Origin: Colius striatus
Taxonomy: Eukaryota > Chordata > Aves > Coliiformes > Coliidae
Direction of reading: 5' to 3'
NCBI RefSeq assembly: GCF_028858725.1
Contig: NC_084760.1
Location: 57,871,367 to 57,935,366 of the forward strand
DNA length: 64,000 bases
Shown piece after piece: positions 38,317 through 49,395 of this stretch (position 1 is its first letter; every line of letters starts with the position of its first letter). Position numbers and translations under genes: made by a program. The notes beneath the pieces are model-generated. The model was not told the DNA's origin and ran no database searches. It saw nothing but the letters and a program-made list of their open reading frames with translations.

Positions 38317-38347
38317 CCAATCTGATGCCTCTGTAATCACTATTTAG
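38317..38347 (+). promoter_or_regulatory. Putative LTR promoter (CCAAT and TATA-like)
   Basis: CCAAT at 38,317-38,321 is followed 19 bases later by TATTTAG at 38,341-38,347. This is the expected placement for a U3 promoter if transcription starts near 38,370. The TATA-like word is not canonical, so strength is unknown. Confidence 0.4.
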
Positions 38348-39021
38348 GGATGGGAATTTGAAGTGCTGGCAGGAGGTGTAAGAGTGATACAAGATGGAGG
38401 CGACCACGCAGACCCTACAGTCAGAGAAAAAGGAAGAGGAAGGAAGGAGGAGCTCTAGACCAGAGACTCCTCTACAAGCCGTGGCAAGAAGGCAGGCTGT
38501 ACCCCTGCAACTCATTCAGGGCCATGGCATGACTGAGAGTCACCAGCAGCTCCACGTGAGTGCACCTGGATGTGTGAGAGACTGTGTGAGGAGGCGGCCA
38601 TGGCGAAGGCCGTACTGGAGAGCCTGTGTGCTGCAGAGCAGCCCCAGAGGAGAGGCAGAGAGGAGCTGCATCTTTTGGGATGTGTTGGAGCAGCCCGTGC
38701 AGGGCTGCCATGTGTGTGAGGTACCCCATGGACTTGTAGGGAGGACTGGTGTGGAGCCCATCTGCCCTGAGGAGAGACAAGCAGCAGAAGCTATCAGGAA
38801 TAGACTGACTGAAACCCCCGCTCCCTGCCCCTCTAGGCCATTCAAGGGGGGAGGAGGTACACTGGGACACTGGGATCAGGGCTCTGAGCCCAGGAAGATG
38901 GGATGAGTGGGGAGAAGGTGGTCTTAAAGGGCTGGTCAGACTCTTCATTGTTGTACCACTCTGTGTTGTTTTATTTTGGTTATGTTTGCGGGTTTTATGG
39001 TTATGCTTTAGTTGGTATTGC

Positions 39022-39027
39022 ATTAAA
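39022..39027 (+). terminator. LTR polyadenylation signal ATTAAA
   Basis: ATTAAA lies about 160 bases before the LTR end, followed by a T/G-rich stretch (TTATTTTGTGTTTTC). This is where retroviral R-U5 junctions place the poly(A) site and it sets the LTR orientation. Confidence 0.6.
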
Positions 39028-39185
39028 TTATTTTGTGTTTTCTTCCCCAAGCCAAGTAGCCTGCTCTGTTTTGTCCTGGACTCTAAGCAACAATTAAGCT
39101 CTCCCTGCTCTTTGGCAATCCTCGAGTCTTTCGTACTTGAGGCTAATCGTGGTCTTTTGTTCCCTGATGGGCCTAAACCAGGACA

Positions 39186-39190
39186 CATGC
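39186..39190. repeat. Target-site duplication, right copy (CATGC)
   Basis: Exact repeat of 38,184-38,188, confirming both LTR boundaries. Confidence 0.85.
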
Positions 39191-42100
39191 CTATATTTAT
39201 TTCATCTTTCCACCTTAAAATGAGAATGAGGATGGGCTTCCAAGAGAGTAAGGTGGCAAATTTCTTACTGCTATCAGTACAAAAGTGGGCATCATTCAAA
39301 AAAGATCTGTCTAGTAACAATCTTCAACTACTGCAGAATAATTTTGCAAAAATAACACCTAATAATATTTCACAAGGCTATTCCAACACAGAACTTCTTG
39401 CTAGGTTTTGATGCATATGTACTGGGACACATTACACCCACATGACAAGTGCATCCTTCCAAGCGCAGCATTAATTCAACCTGAAGAGCAAACTGTTGTC
39501 TTAAAAAAGACTACAGTTGTTGTGAATGCAATTTGTAGGCTGATGGTTTGACAGACTTCATATCTGGGATCTCAGTCTATTTTTCTCCCCCAAAACTGCA
39601 GAGAAAAATTCCTGTCCACAGATGTAGTTCAGGACAAAATAGGTCTTGTAGCCAAGAAAACTAGCCACTAACCTGCTGAGTGACTGCAGGCAAGTCATCT
39701 GCTCTCTGTTCCCTCTGCCATGCATTCTACATCTATTTAGAGGATAAGAATATCTGCTGGGAGTGCTACTCGGTGCATATTTCTGCAGGGCTTAGAGAAC
39801 CCAAGACCCTCCTTCCATACGGACCTATAGGTGATACGGAGACTGTAAATATGTGTGCAAGTCATCTTTGCCATCACACTACTTTCTAGTGGATTTTAAT
39901 TTCCTCCAAATATGCCACTCTTATTCTCCAGTGATTGGCCAAGGCAAGTCTACAGGTGTGAGAAGCCCTCCAGCTGCCTAGAAACTGAAGCTACAGACAG
40001 CTGCAATAGTATTAAATATCTCTCCAGGATCCTCATAGCTACCAGCAGTCTTTTGTTCTTGTCTGTTTTCATATTATCCTTATACAGTCCTCTTGTGCAG
40101 CCAATATTACAATGAAAAATGTGGAAAAATCAAGCTTCATTTGTCTTGACAAAACAGGCACATGCAAACACAAATGTTTATGTATTTATAAAACATACTA
40201 TTTTTTCTATGGAATGCTGGAAGCCTTCTAACCGAAGAAGTCTAAGGTCAGAAAAATTCTAAGTCATGATTAAGTGTGCAAAGCTGAGTTGATTTAAATA
40301 CAGTCTGCCAATAAAGAAAACTATTTTCATGGCTACACCTACAGAAAAGGATCCTGTCTCCAGCCCAATCTTTCTGTTATCAAAAAGTAGTGTCCTTGCA
40401 GAAGTATATTTATCTGAATCCCAATATATTAAAAACTCTGAGGAAATGTACAACTAATTCCTCAAGACAAAGAGCTGTGTTTTGTGAGGGTTCACCATAT
40501 ATTCTGATTATCATGACAATAATTACCAACTGGCTCATGATGTTATCTGAGACACCACAGCGACTGAACTTGCACAAAATAGAAAGCAGAATGCAGTATT
40601 CCATTAGGCTGTTAGGCAGGCAAGCATTGATGAATATCTAGATTAAATGACAGTCACAGAATCAAATGGTAGTAAGCAATAAGATCAGTTCATAGCTTCT
40701 CCCACTGCCCATAATGTCTCTACAGGCCACATAAGCTTTCCATTTCACTCACATCAACTATAACACCAGTCTTAACCGTGACACAGTTTTTTTCCTGCAG
40801 CTTTTTTTTTTTTTTCCCAGATGGCAAGGTCTTTCAACAAGGGTCATCTCTTTTTCTCTATTTGCAAACAAAGCAGCCTTCTCTCATGTTTAGCAGCATT
40901 TACATATGTACATGGCTGTCTGCTGACTACAAAGTAATTTTGTTATAAGGAAAGGCTAATGTGCAAGAACAGCAGCCACAGAGCTAGACCAGGGCTACAT
41001 GGAAGCATGCCTCAGGTATTACTAAGTCAAGTACTCTAGCAATTAATGCTGAGCAGAAAATTGATTGTAAAAAAAAAAAAACACCCCACAGTCTTTACAA
41101 AATTACTAACAGGAGACCTGAAAAGTAGAAGCACACTGGCTGACTTAATTGCACGGTTCCTCTGAAATGTAGTACCCCATTAATGGTTCCATGTCCAGTG
41201 TGCTGGGGAGACTGTTGTCAAATCCATCACTATTCAGTCAAAAACCCTAGGGTGAAATTCTCTGCCGTGCAACAAAAAACAGTAGAGAAAGAAGGAATTT
41301 TGATGGCCTAAAACAGTCTTCTTATCATCTAACTTTTAGCTGCCCCAGGAGCTATAGCTGACATCGACCACTTTTATGTCCTACTACCTCGTTTTTTACT
41401 AAGGTGCTTCAGAACAGAGAGAACATTGCCGTGAATTACATGAGCTACCATCCAAGGATGTATTTATTTCAGTTAGATCTAGGGAAGAAGGCATGCTCAG
41501 CAGAGGAGAGACAGGAGGTAGGAGGGAGAACAAAATCAGGGAAGTGAAGAGGAGCTGTTCAAATTAGCTCATTGCATCTGTCTTAAGTAATACAAAATGA
41601 TAAAATTTCACCCAAGAGCAAGGCTTTCAAACAGCAATTTATTTTCTAGAAATTATTTAATGACATGCCACTACTTGAGTACTTTACATACAAATAAAAA
41701 TGGCAAGTGCCGGCACTTCAGTGTTGTCATCTAAATTAGACTTTTGAGACCAAGTCCTTTGTGGGTATAAATTAGCATAGCTCTACTGATGCAGGAGAAA
41801 TTATTTATGCACCAGAAGGGGAAACAGTATGGGGAAAAGACATTTTTTGACTATAAATGTTAAGGGAAAAAGATATCTCTTGACTGTAAAACACCAATCC
41901 AGTCCTGATGGATTTTATTTAAATTATTAATCCTCTGGGCTTCTCCAGTGGCTCAATGATTTTGCAGCATTTGTAGATCTGGAGAATCCATATATAGATT
42001 CATAAAGCAACAGGACTTTTCAACTCTCAAGCAGAGGAAAAAAAAGGATGAGCTCTGTAAAATAAGACAATTCTGTAACCAAGGATTCTAAGCTGCTTGT

Positions 42101-43796
42101 GTAAAATTCCTGAAATTTTGTCTTTAAAGGCCACAAACACCAGCAGGGGAAATGGTCATAAAAACTAGATACTTTCACATTTAAAGCAAAAAAACCCTCA
42201 TTAAGTATTAATTATTATCAGAGCCAGTATTATCTGAGCTTTCAGGCCCATTAGTGGAGACTGTAAATCTTTGTAAAGAGACACAACAGCAGTCAAGTAG
42301 GCACGAGCATGCTCCTTATGCCACCAGTATGTGCTGCTAGTATCCACACATGAAAAGTAATGCCTTGACTGAACGTATAAAAGTCCCAAAAGAGTGGTAA
42401 AAATTTAATTTTTGCTATAATGGAATTTAAAATCTTGCCCCATCACCTCCACCCCCCCAAAAAAAAAAATTAGAAGGGGTACAAATTACAGCCAGAAGGT
42501 ATTGTGCTGTCCATCAGGATCACTGGACTCAAAGACACGGCTGCATTCAACATTGCCTTGGAGCCAAAGCATTTGTACTTTATTGCAACCAGTTATGATC
42601 CCTTCAAACAGAGGGACTACAGCTGGGCTATTCATCTTTCAGTGTTACATTGATGGTGCTTCAAAGGTGATACAATATTGCTTTTTTGTTTTTTTCTTAT
42701 TTCTTTTTTTTTTTCTTCTTCTAAGGACACATTTTACCCGCTGAGGTGCATCAAGACAGTTCACTTGTGAAATGTTCTTTGGGAAAGTTGAGAAGCCAAC
42801 AGCTAATACTCCTATTTTCTCATAGTTAACTCCTTTTATTTAAAAATACTGAAGATGCATTTTCTCTTCACAAAAAAAAAAAAAAAACCCAAAAACCATT
42901 TAATTATTTAAAGGGAAAAAGATTTGTGGTAGTAGGGGACTAGGTAGTGCTCTGAATGGAGACATTAGCAAATGCTTCATGCTCTGGACTTCTACCATGC
43001 TTTTCTAGGAATGTTTTACTCATTGGTCATGTTCTGCAAATTCAGTGACAGTGATGTTTTCCCTGACTGATCAGTTTATTAAATGAAGATTTTATACCAC
43101 TCCATTTATTGTAAAGTGTAAAACACAGGCTAAGTAGCTAAAAAACTTTTTTTATGGATGAATGTTGTATTTATTATTAGACTAGGCAGCAGTTAATAAA
43201 TTCTAATGTGAAAAAAATGGGCTTTTTCTGGATTTGGTTTCTTGCTCCATGAAAGTGTTGTTTGCAAAGTAGAGATGTCATCTTTCCTTAACCAAATAAG
43301 CTTTTAAATGTAATGCAATGATAGGTGCACAAAAATGCTCTTAGTGATTGTGCATCAGTAGACAGTCCTCAGATTTTAAAAAAGGCTTATCCAAGGTTAT
43401 AGCAGTCTGTAACCTATGACTGTTTCAAGTAAATAAATAGAAATCCATAACTTACTAGCCTTTAGGTAAGGGTTCCCAATATGGTGTAGTGTTTTGTAAA
43501 TCATAATTCTCTATAAATTAAATCTATTGACATCCATCTTCCAGAAGAAAGAGAAATGTTAGTGAAATAAAGAACAGAAAGTAACATGAAAAAGAAATAA
43601 ATGTACTTTATTGCACCTATTAATGAAAATGCAGACCCTGTGTGATTAGCAGCTGGGGATACATTTATTAAATACTGAGGAAAAAAAGAATTTCAGCACA
43701 ATATTATTCTGTGGATGATTTATTTTGCCTCCCATTGAAAACTGTCTGGGAAAAAGTTTAATTCAATGAGATGCTTGTGTAAGAAGCATGAATGAA
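39191..43796. other. 4.6 kb of unique AT-rich sequence
   Basis: No gene is recognised. T or A homopolymers lie at 40,802-40,815, 41,069-41,081 and 42,872-42,887, and a pyrimidine tract at about 42,680-42,723. The 43,640-43,770 stretch has conserved-noncoding character only by eye. Confidence 0.5.
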
Positions 43797-44058
43797 ACAG
43801 GGCAAGGAGTAATGGAATGAAGCCAGAACACAAAATTTCCACATAAACATAAGAAAAAACTATTTCACTGTGAGGGTGAGGGAGCCCTGGCACAGGCTGC
43901 CCAGAGGGGTTGTGGAGCCTCCTTCCTTGGAGATCTTCAAGACCCGCCTGGACATGTTCCTATGTAACCTGATCTAGGTGAACCTGCTTCTGCAAGGGGG
44001 TTGCAGTAGATGGTCTCTAAAGGTCCCTTCCAACCCCTACCATTCTATGATTCTATGA
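43797..44058 (+). mobile_element. CR1 LINE 3' end, plus strand, young-looking
   Basis: About 260 bases from GGGCAAGGAGTAATGGAATG through AACTATTTCACTGTGAGGGT and GGCACAGGCTGCCCAGAGG to CCATTCTATGATTCTATGA, with a clean double-octamer tail. It is severely 5'-truncated and noncoding. Close agreement with the 32.9-kb and 61.9-kb copies over the whole 3' UTR suggests that these came from the same burst. Confidence 0.95.
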
Positions 44059-45684
44059 AATGGATTTATAATATTCAAAAAGAAAAGGAAAGCTCAAAAA
44101 TATTTAAAAAAATAAAATGAAAGATTAAAAAAAATGTACTTCTATCATATTTCACTTGGCAATGTCCAGTGAGGAAGCAGAGGGAGAAGAAGAGGGAGAG
44201 GAAGAGGAGAGGATCTATACAGTTATACAATTCTATATGTGTGGAGTAGAATTTTAACAAATCATTACAGGTTATGTATCAAGGAGAAAGGGAAAACTGT
44301 CTTCCATGGATACTCTTTTGTAACTGAAATGGAAGCTGAACAGACACATTGAAATGTGCAATATTTCAATATGTAGAGAGCCAAACTGTGTGGTAGGAGT
44401 ATAAACCATGAACATTTCTTCCAGTGTAAGTGTGCTTTTCAAATGTAAATTTAAGTAATAAAAGTTTCATTTGTCACCAGAAAGGTATTAAAAGCTTATT
44501 GGAATTGTTTTTTTAATTCCAGCTGATATTTAGCATCTTCACTGGAAGTGAAGACTTCAGAAATCCCCATTATTCAGCTTGTAAGGAAAGCATGGGGCAT
44601 GCTACAGGTTTAGACTGTCAAAACAAACACTTTTCATCTTTTTTGACTTATTATGTGTATGTATGTTTGCAGGGGGCAAAGGATACTCTTCAAGAATTTC
44701 AAGACTTCAAAGATTGAACCACTAAGCAAATATAACTTGTTTTAAATAAGAGTTTGGGGAAAAAAGAAAAAAGCCACAGCTGTCACTTCTGAGTGGTCAG
44801 TGTTTCTGATCTTTGAAACATGCAGGCACGTTCTCATTTGTACCCTTAGTTCCTGCTATAAAAAATGCTACAGAAGTAAAAGGCTGGGTGAAAACAAGGA
44901 TTTGTTAGGCATCCTACAATCCAGGATGTTCTTCAATTACTGGCATTACAAGAGCTATAGAAACAAGAGGACTAGCTTACACTTGAATTCTTAATTTATT
45001 TCTTTGTCCTGAGAAAATTGACATGACCATATTTAGTTTTATTTAAGAAAAACAAACCTGATAAACAAAATTTTTCCAGCTACTAATAACTGTCAAATTC
45101 TCACACATTTTTACTGAACACCTTTTCACTTCAATAGGAATGAAATGTGCACAAAAGGAAGCATGGAATGTAGTTGTAAATTAAATTATGAGGTTTTATG
45201 TTTAAATTATGAGACTCCTGGAAAAGGCCAAGAGCCTAAGATATATGCCACACACCTGAGAGTGCCAAAAAGTCAAGACACAAGAGCAGCTGGGGATGAG
45301 AAGTCTCCTGAGAACGTGATTTTTTCCTCTACATATGGTTGTGTTGTATGTTCCTGGGGACACCTAAGCGTCATCTTTCCCTGCTGAAGTACCTCCTTCT
45401 CAACAAGAGTTTCACCTCAGACTTCAGATCTTGAACCCACACAGCCCTGTAGTGTCCAAGTCAACACAGCCATGGCATCAGGACTTCACTTGAGCTGCTG
45501 ATGGGTCTCATGCATACCAACAGCCATAATGTGGTGACTCTTACCCTGTGCAAATGCACTAAGCACAGCACTATCTTTAAAAAGAGACATCTGTCATTCA
45601 TTTGGGTTAATTTCTACCCAATGGGAGGAGCTCAGCTCCAGATCAAGGCACTAAAATATACATAGCTAGATGTACCTATCTACA
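44059..45684. other. Unique sequence with a purine tract
   Basis: A purine-rich run (GAGGAAGCAGAGGGAGAAGA and onward) spans about 44,170-44,213. No gene or further repeat is recognised. Confidence 0.5.
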
Positions 45685-45829
45685 TCACAGAATGACAGAA
45701 TCTTAAGGGCTGGAAGGGACCTTGAAAGATTATCTAGTCCAATTGTCCTGCCAGAACACGACCACCTGGAGTAGGTCACACAGGAACTTGTCCAGATGGA
45801 TTTTGAATTTTTCCAGCAAAGGAGACTCC

Positions 45830-47924
45830 TCAACCCACCTGAGCAGCATGTTCCAGTGCTCTATCACCCTCATAGTGACAAAATTTTTCCTTGTGTTTTT
45901 TTTTTTTTAACCTCTTATGTTCTACTTTGTACCCATTGCCCCTTGTCCTATCAATGGACATCACTGAGAATAGCCTGGCTCCATCCTCCTGACACCTCCA
46001 ATTTACATATTTGTAAACATTAATGGGATCACCCCTCAGTCTCCTCTTCTCCAAGCTAAACAGCTCCAGCTCCCTCAGCCTTTCATCATAAGGGAGATGC
46101 TCCACTCTTTTCATCATCTTGGTGGCCCTGCACTGAACTCTATTCAGCAGCTCCCTGTCCTTCTTGAACTGAAGGGCCCAGAACTGGACACAATATTCCA
46201 GATGTGGTTTCACAACGGCAGAGCAGAATTTCTCTCAACCTACTCACCACATGCCTTCTAATACACCCCAGGATGCCATTTATCTTCTTGGCCAAGAGGG
46301 CATATTGCTGGCTCATGCTCATCCTGCTGTCCCCTAAGCCCCTCAGGTCCCTTTCCACTACATTACTCCCTAAGAGTTCATTCCCCAACCTGTACTTGTA
46401 CATGGGGTTCTTCTTTCCCAGATGCAAGACTCTACACTTGCCCTTGTTGAATTTCATTAGATTTTTCCCTGGCCAACTCTCCAGCCTGTCCAGATCTCAT
46501 TGAATGGCAGCACAGCTTTCTGGGGTGTCAGTCACTCCCCTGGTTTAGTATCATCAGCAAATTTGGTGACAATGCCCTCTGTTACCTCATCAAGGTCATT
46601 AATGAATATATTGAATAGTACTGGTCCCAGCACTGGTTCCTGAGGGACTCTACTAGATACAGGCCTCCAACTAGACCCTGCCCCATTGATCACCACTCTT
46701 TGCCTTCTTCCCTTCAACCAGTTAACAATCCACCTCACTGCCTGATCATCCAGCCCACACTTTCTCAGTTTTGCTGCAAGGATGCTGTGGGAGATGGTGT
46801 CAAATGCTTTACTGAAATCCAGATAAACCACATCCACTGCACTGCCACCATCTATCCACCTGGTTACATTTCATAAAAGGCTATCAGGTTGGTCAAATAT
46901 GACTTCCCCTTGGTAAAGCCATTTTGACTGTTCCTAATGACCGTCTTGTCCTTTAAATGCCTGGAGACAGCACCCAGGATAAGTCATTCCATCACCTTTC
47001 CAGGGATGGAGGTAACTACTAGTCTGTAGTTACTCAGCTCCTCCTTCTTGGCCTTTTTGAAGACTGGAGTGACATTTGCTTTCTTCCAGTCCTCAGGAAC
47101 CTCTCCTGTTCTCCATGACTTACTGAAGATGACAGAGTGGTTTAGCAATGACTTCTGACAGCTCCCTCACCATCCTCTGTTGCAATTCCATCATTGCCCA
47201 TGGATTTATGCACATCCAGATTGCTCAGCTGGTCCTTGACCCAGTCCTCATCAACCAACAAAACTCCTCCTTTAACCTGACTTCCTCTGGAGTCTGGGGC
47301 TCCTAAGGACATTTTCCAGCAGTATAGACAGAGGCAAAGAAGGCATTCTGTAACTCTGCCTCCTCTGTCACCAGGGTACTTGCCTCATTTAACAATGGGC
47401 CTACATTGCCTCTAGTGTTAGTTTTATCTGCAATGTATTTGAAGAGGCCCTTCTTGTTGTCTTTGATATCCCTTGCAAGGTATAACTCCAATGAGGCTTT
47501 AGCTTTCCTAATTGCCTCCTTACATCCTCTGACAACAGTCTTATATTCGTCCTAAGTGGCCATCCCTTCCTTCCAGGATCTTTATACTCTTCTTCCACTT
47601 AAGTTTGCCCAACAGTCCCTAACCATGTGAGTCTCCTGGCTCCCTTTCTTAGTTTCCTACCCCCAACATCCTGCTGGGATGCTCAGATCCTAAGCCTGGA
47701 AGAAGTGATCCTTGAATAGAGACCAACTACCTTGGGCCCCTTTATACCCTGTCCCACAGGGTGTCCCCTAGCAATTGCTTGAAAAGGCCAAAGTTGGCTC
47801 TGCTAAAGTCCGGGGTTGTGATCCTGTTCCTATCACACAAGATCCTGAAGTCCACCATCTCATGGTTACTGCAGCCAAAGCTGCCCTCAACCTTCACCAC
47901 CTCAACTAGACCCTGCTTGTTCAT
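45830..47924 (-). pseudogene. CR1 ORF2 remnant: endonuclease end plus reverse transcriptase
   Basis: Five minus-strand frames cover the protein in order. Frame 47,742-47,924 reads GCSNHEMVDFRIL and RANFGLFKQLLG, the end of the APE-type endonuclease. Frame 47,303-47,491 is the linker (DNKKGLFKYIADK). Frame 46,532-46,837 is the RT core with [32 protein letters not shown] and an intact KFADDTK catalytic box. Frame 46,140-46,457 has KGKCRVLHLGKKNPM and MSQQYALLAKKINGILGC. Frame 45,830-46,213 has [19 protein letters not shown] and [14 protein letters not shown]. Frameshifts separate the pieces. The usual SDH endonuclease motif reads SNH, a loss of a catalytic aspartate. Confidence 0.9.
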
Positions 47925-48424
47925 GAGTAAAAGATCCAGTAGAGCTCATCCACCATTTGCATCAAGAAGTTATCATCAATGCACTGAAGGAATCTCTTGG
48001 ACTGTAAGTGGCAGCTGTGTGGGTCTTCCAGCAAATGTCTGGGTATTTCAAACTCCCCATGAGAACCAGGGCCTGTGATTTTGAGGCTGCTCCCAGCTGC
48101 CTGTAGAAGGCCTCATCAGCACCCACAACAGTGTCACACATGCTAGCCTGCCCCTTAATTCAAGCCCACAAACTCTCAGCTTGTCCCTTACCCTCACCTG
48201 GACAGAATTCAGTACATTCCAGTTGCTCTCTCACAGAAAGAGTCACTCCATCACCTTGCCTTGCTAGCCTACCTTTCCTAAAAAGGGCATAACCATCCAT
48301 GATCACATTCCAGTCATGTGAGTTGTCCCACATGTCTCTGCAATAGCCACCAGATCACAACCTCTTGTCCCTACACAGACTTCCAGCTCCTCCTGTTAAT
48401 TCCCCATGCTGCATACATGGGTTA

Positions 48425-48429
48425 CAGGC
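48425..48429. repeat. Probable target-site duplication, left copy (CAGGC)
   Basis: CAGGC lies next to the start of the LTR pair and corresponds to CAGAC at 49,158-49,162 after its end, with one mismatch. Removing the LTRs and one copy restores continuous CR1 sequence (ACAGGC then ATTTCAAG), which supports the boundary. Confidence 0.65.
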
Positions 48430-48760
48430 TGTCATGGTTTTGTCTAGCTGGGAACAAAGAGCCACGAGGATGCTTGCTCACTCCTCCCCCTCCCAGCAGA
48501 ACAGGGAGGGGAACCAGAGAAAAATTCCACATAGATTGAAATAAGAACAGTTTAATAAAACAAGAATAAGAAAAAACAAGTTCAGGAAAAACAGTTTCAA
48601 CAGTAATTGAGGGGATATACAAAAGGAATGGTGAGTGCCGCAGTTGCTCACCACCTGGGACCCAACACAACCACTCCCGAACGGCAGCTGAACTCAAAGT
48701 TCTGCAGTGCTGCCCCCGACTAGCTCCCTGCCTTTATGTACTGGGCATGACATCAGTATG
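48430..48760 (-). mobile_element. Endogenous retrovirus LTR, minus strand, truncated
   Basis: It begins (plus strand) TGTCATGGTTTTG and runs 331 bases to a break at GCATGACATCAGTATG. It aligns along its length with the next LTR (shared ACTCACTCCTCCCC, then AGATTGAAATAAG versus GGTTGAGATAAGG, TGCTCACC, CAGTGCTGCCC and a TATA region). It lacks roughly the final 75 bases of that LTR, meaning the start of its U3. Orientation is minus: a TATA-like ACATAAAGG is encoded at 48,730-48,739 and an ATTAAA signal at 48,551-48,556, both on the minus strand. Confidence 0.85.
48551..48556 (-). terminator. LTR polyadenylation signal ATTAAA (minus strand)
   Basis: TTTAAT on the plus strand reads ATTAAA on the minus strand, about 120 bases before that LTR's 3' end at 48,430. 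In the neighbouring LTR the same site is TTTAAC (48,889-48,894), a degraded signal. Confidence 0.5.
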
Positions 48761-49054
48761 TGTGGTGGTTTAGCCCTGGCTGAACAACAACCAAACCACC
48801 CAGTTACTCACTCCTCCCCACCTCAGCAGGATGGGGAGAAGAATCAAGAGAGAGAGTTCTAGAACTTTGTGGGTTGAGATAAGGACAATTTAACAGAACG
48901 CCACAAAGAGTAGGCAGTTACAATAATCACCAAAGGACACAGAAAAACGAGCAATGCTCAGTATAACTGCTCACCGCCAACAGCCCGATGCACAGCCCAA
49001 CAGCACAATCACACTTCCCCCATTGGCCACAGTGCTGCCCTAGCCCAGTCGCTG

Positions 49055-49064
49055 CCCTTATATC
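49055..49064 (-). promoter_or_regulatory. LTR TATA box (minus strand)
   Basis: CCCTTATATC on the plus strand reads GATATAAGGG on the minus strand, a good TATA box placed as expected for a short avian U3. Any transcript would run toward lower coordinates, through the neighbouring LTR and sense to the CR1. Confidence 0.5.
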
Positions 49065-49103
49065 CTGAGAGTGAGGTCACATGGCTTTGAATAGCCTGGC
49101 CAC

Positions 49104-49115
49104 GACCCCTGGTGG
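49104..49115 (-). promoter_or_regulatory. CTCF-like motif inside the LTR U3
   Basis: The minus strand reads CCACCAGGGGTC, matching the CTCF core CCASYAGRKGGC at 11 of 12 positions. The mismatch falls in the conserved GG. It may be a weak site spread by the LTR family. Confidence 0.3.
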
Positions 49116-49157
49116 CGGCTGGGGAGAGTTAACCCTATCCTGGCCAAACCCAGGACA

Positions 49158-49395
49158 CAGACATTTCAAGAAGGAAGCCGAGTGGGTAGGATTTACCCCC
49201 AACACTGGCTTGCCACACTTAGACTCAACTCTAGCAGGCCTGGTTTTATCCTCTTCCCCCTTCAAAACTAATTTAAAGCCCTTTCTATGAGCCTCACTAA
49301 CTCATTTGCAAGGATCCTTCTCCGTCTTTTCACCATGGTCAAAAAACCCAAAGTTGTGTTGGTGGCACCAGCCATGCCCTATCCTCATGTCTTTG
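49158..49395 (-). mobile_element. CR1 LINE, second segment beyond the LTR pair
   Basis: After the duplicated CAGAC the sequence continues ATTTCAAGAAGG, then CTAATTTAAAGCCCTTTC, TTTGCAAGGATCCTTCTCC and TTGGTGGCACCAGCC. These are upstream CR1 landmarks in the same orientation as 45,685-48,429, so it is one element split by the LTRs. The upper limit near 49,395 is where similarity fades. Confidence 0.78.

Larger units (their letters stand above)
38189..39185 (+). mobile_element. Solo LTR of an avian endogenous retrovirus, plus strand
   Basis: This 997-base element begins TGTCATGGTTTAG and ends CTAAACCAGGACA, terminal inverted repeats that match at 12 of 13 positions. It is flanked by the exact five-base duplication CATGC. 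No gag, pol or env sequence lies on either side, so the provirus has collapsed to one LTR, the usual result of recombination between its two LTRs. Orientation is plus: a CCAAT and TATA-like pair sits near the left and an ATTAAA polyadenylation signal at 39,022-39,027 near the right. Its last 50 bases resemble the 3' ends of the LTRs at 48.4 and 61.0 kb. It is much GC-richer than its surroundings and retains CpG, consistent with fairly recent insertion. Confidence 0.92.
45685..48429 (-). mobile_element. CR1 LINE, about 3 kb, minus strand (first segment)
   Basis: This is the longest CR1 in the window. Its 3' tail is at the low coordinate (TCACAGAATGACAGAATC at 45,685). Reading the minus strand backward from there, one passes the 3' UTR, the ORF2 C-terminus, the reverse transcriptase, a linker, and the end of the endonuclease domain near 47,740-47,930. 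Beyond that is further upstream CR1 sequence up to 48,429, where an LTR interrupts it. The element resumes at 49,158. A full CR1 is about 4.5 kb, so this copy is still 5'-truncated. The coding part has several frame breaks and is inactive. Confidence 0.93.
48761..49157 (-). mobile_element. Endogenous retrovirus LTR, minus strand, complete
   Basis: The 397-base plus-strand sequence begins TGTGGTGGTTTAG and ends CAAACCCAGGACA. On the minus strand it therefore starts TGTCCTGGGTTTGGCCAGGA, a common avian LTR start, and ends CTAAACCACCACA. A TATA box (GATATAAGGG) is encoded at 49,055-49,064, about 95 bases from the U3 start. It directly abuts the related truncated LTR, with no retroviral internal sequence between them. 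No duplication of its own is seen at the inner junction, which argues against a simple fresh insertion into the first LTR. Confidence 0.87.
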
